The notes beneath the pieces were generated by a model. It saw nothing but the letters and a program-made list of their open reading frames with translations. It did not search any database and was not told where the DNA came from. The position numbers were made by a program, and so were the translations under genes. 42,222 nucleotides of DNA from Bacteroidales bacterium (GTDB lineage Bacteria > Bacteroidota > Bacteroidia > Bacteroidales > Muribaculaceae), in NCBI GenBank assembly GCA_004557565.1, contig SFGS01000013.1:1-42222 (forward strand), read 5' to 3'. Positions 42,101-42,222 of this stretch are shown here, one piece after another. Numbering within the stretch: the first letter of the stretch is position 1; every line of letters begins with the position of its first letter.

Positions 42101-42222
42101 CGCAAGTAAAAACGTAAAAACGTAACCAAAGGGACGGTTCTTCTATGTTGTAAACCAAGGGATTTTGGTAATTTAATATTTATTTAACATTTTGAAGAGC
42201 AATAGGATAGGTGTTTCCTTGT

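Noticed and set aside
1..42222. tRNA, rRNA, integrase or phage genes
   Set aside because: None recognised by eye on either strand; no cloverleaf pattern or conserved rRNA block was found in the gaps.

Overview
The window looks like chromosome from a gut-type member of the Bacteroidales (Prevotella- or Muribaculaceae-like). The signs are a SusC/SusD pair with lipoproteins, a MurF-alanine racemase fusion beside a GSCFA protein, BspA-type leucine-rich-repeat proteins, a probable type IX secretion tail, and Bacteroidota promoters with a TAnnTTTG -7 box and, in several cases, a TTG/TTTG about 20 bases upstream. I found no rRNA, tRNA, CRISPR array, transposase or prophage. Twenty-eight protein genes are supported.

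Region 1 (1-23.9 kb) is a cell-surface and glycan-handling region, almost all on the minus strand. Its core is susC - susD - a lipoprotein of unknown family - a PKD/propeller lipoprotein (14517 down to 6647), closed by a strong intrinsic terminator. Around it lie five secreted proteins that end in a two-repeat dockerin-like calcium-binding module: two paralogous propeller-like proteins (162-1553, 1991-3367), two GHL10/DUF187 glycosidase-like proteins (3793-6351, 20566-23934) and one large leucine-rich-repeat protein (15100-18447). A stand-alone TrpB2-type gene (18818-20152) is the only plus-strand gene here. The gaps are packed with palindromes and short dispersed repeats. Two of the dockerin-encoding 3' ends come with shared non-coding sequence, which suggests the module moves as a DNA cassette.

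Region 2 (24.2-28.0 kb, plus strand) holds a probable membrane protein / ECF sigma factor / small membrane protein operon, then an RsmI-like methyltransferase and a metallo-beta-lactamase-fold protein.

Region 3 (28.0-33.7 kb) is largely housekeeping: cmk, ispH and a DUF3298-like anchored protein on the minus strand, a small conserved protein, a MATE exporter on the plus strand, and a cytoplasmic L-asparaginase whose 3' end overlaps that of the exporter.

Region 4 (33.8-36.8 kb) has two exported cysteine-rich proteins in convergent orientation (Sel1 repeats; DnaJ-type CxxCxGxG fingers) and a secreted CE1-type esterase.

Region 5 (36.9-42.0 kb, minus strand) is a tightly packed run, GSCFA protein - murF-alr - leucine-rich-repeat protein with a type IX-like tail - tadA, with start/stop overlaps at two of its three junctions. 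The best candidate for something undescribed is the dockerin set: one C-terminal module on unrelated secreted proteins, no cohesin in view, and evidence of cassette-like spread.
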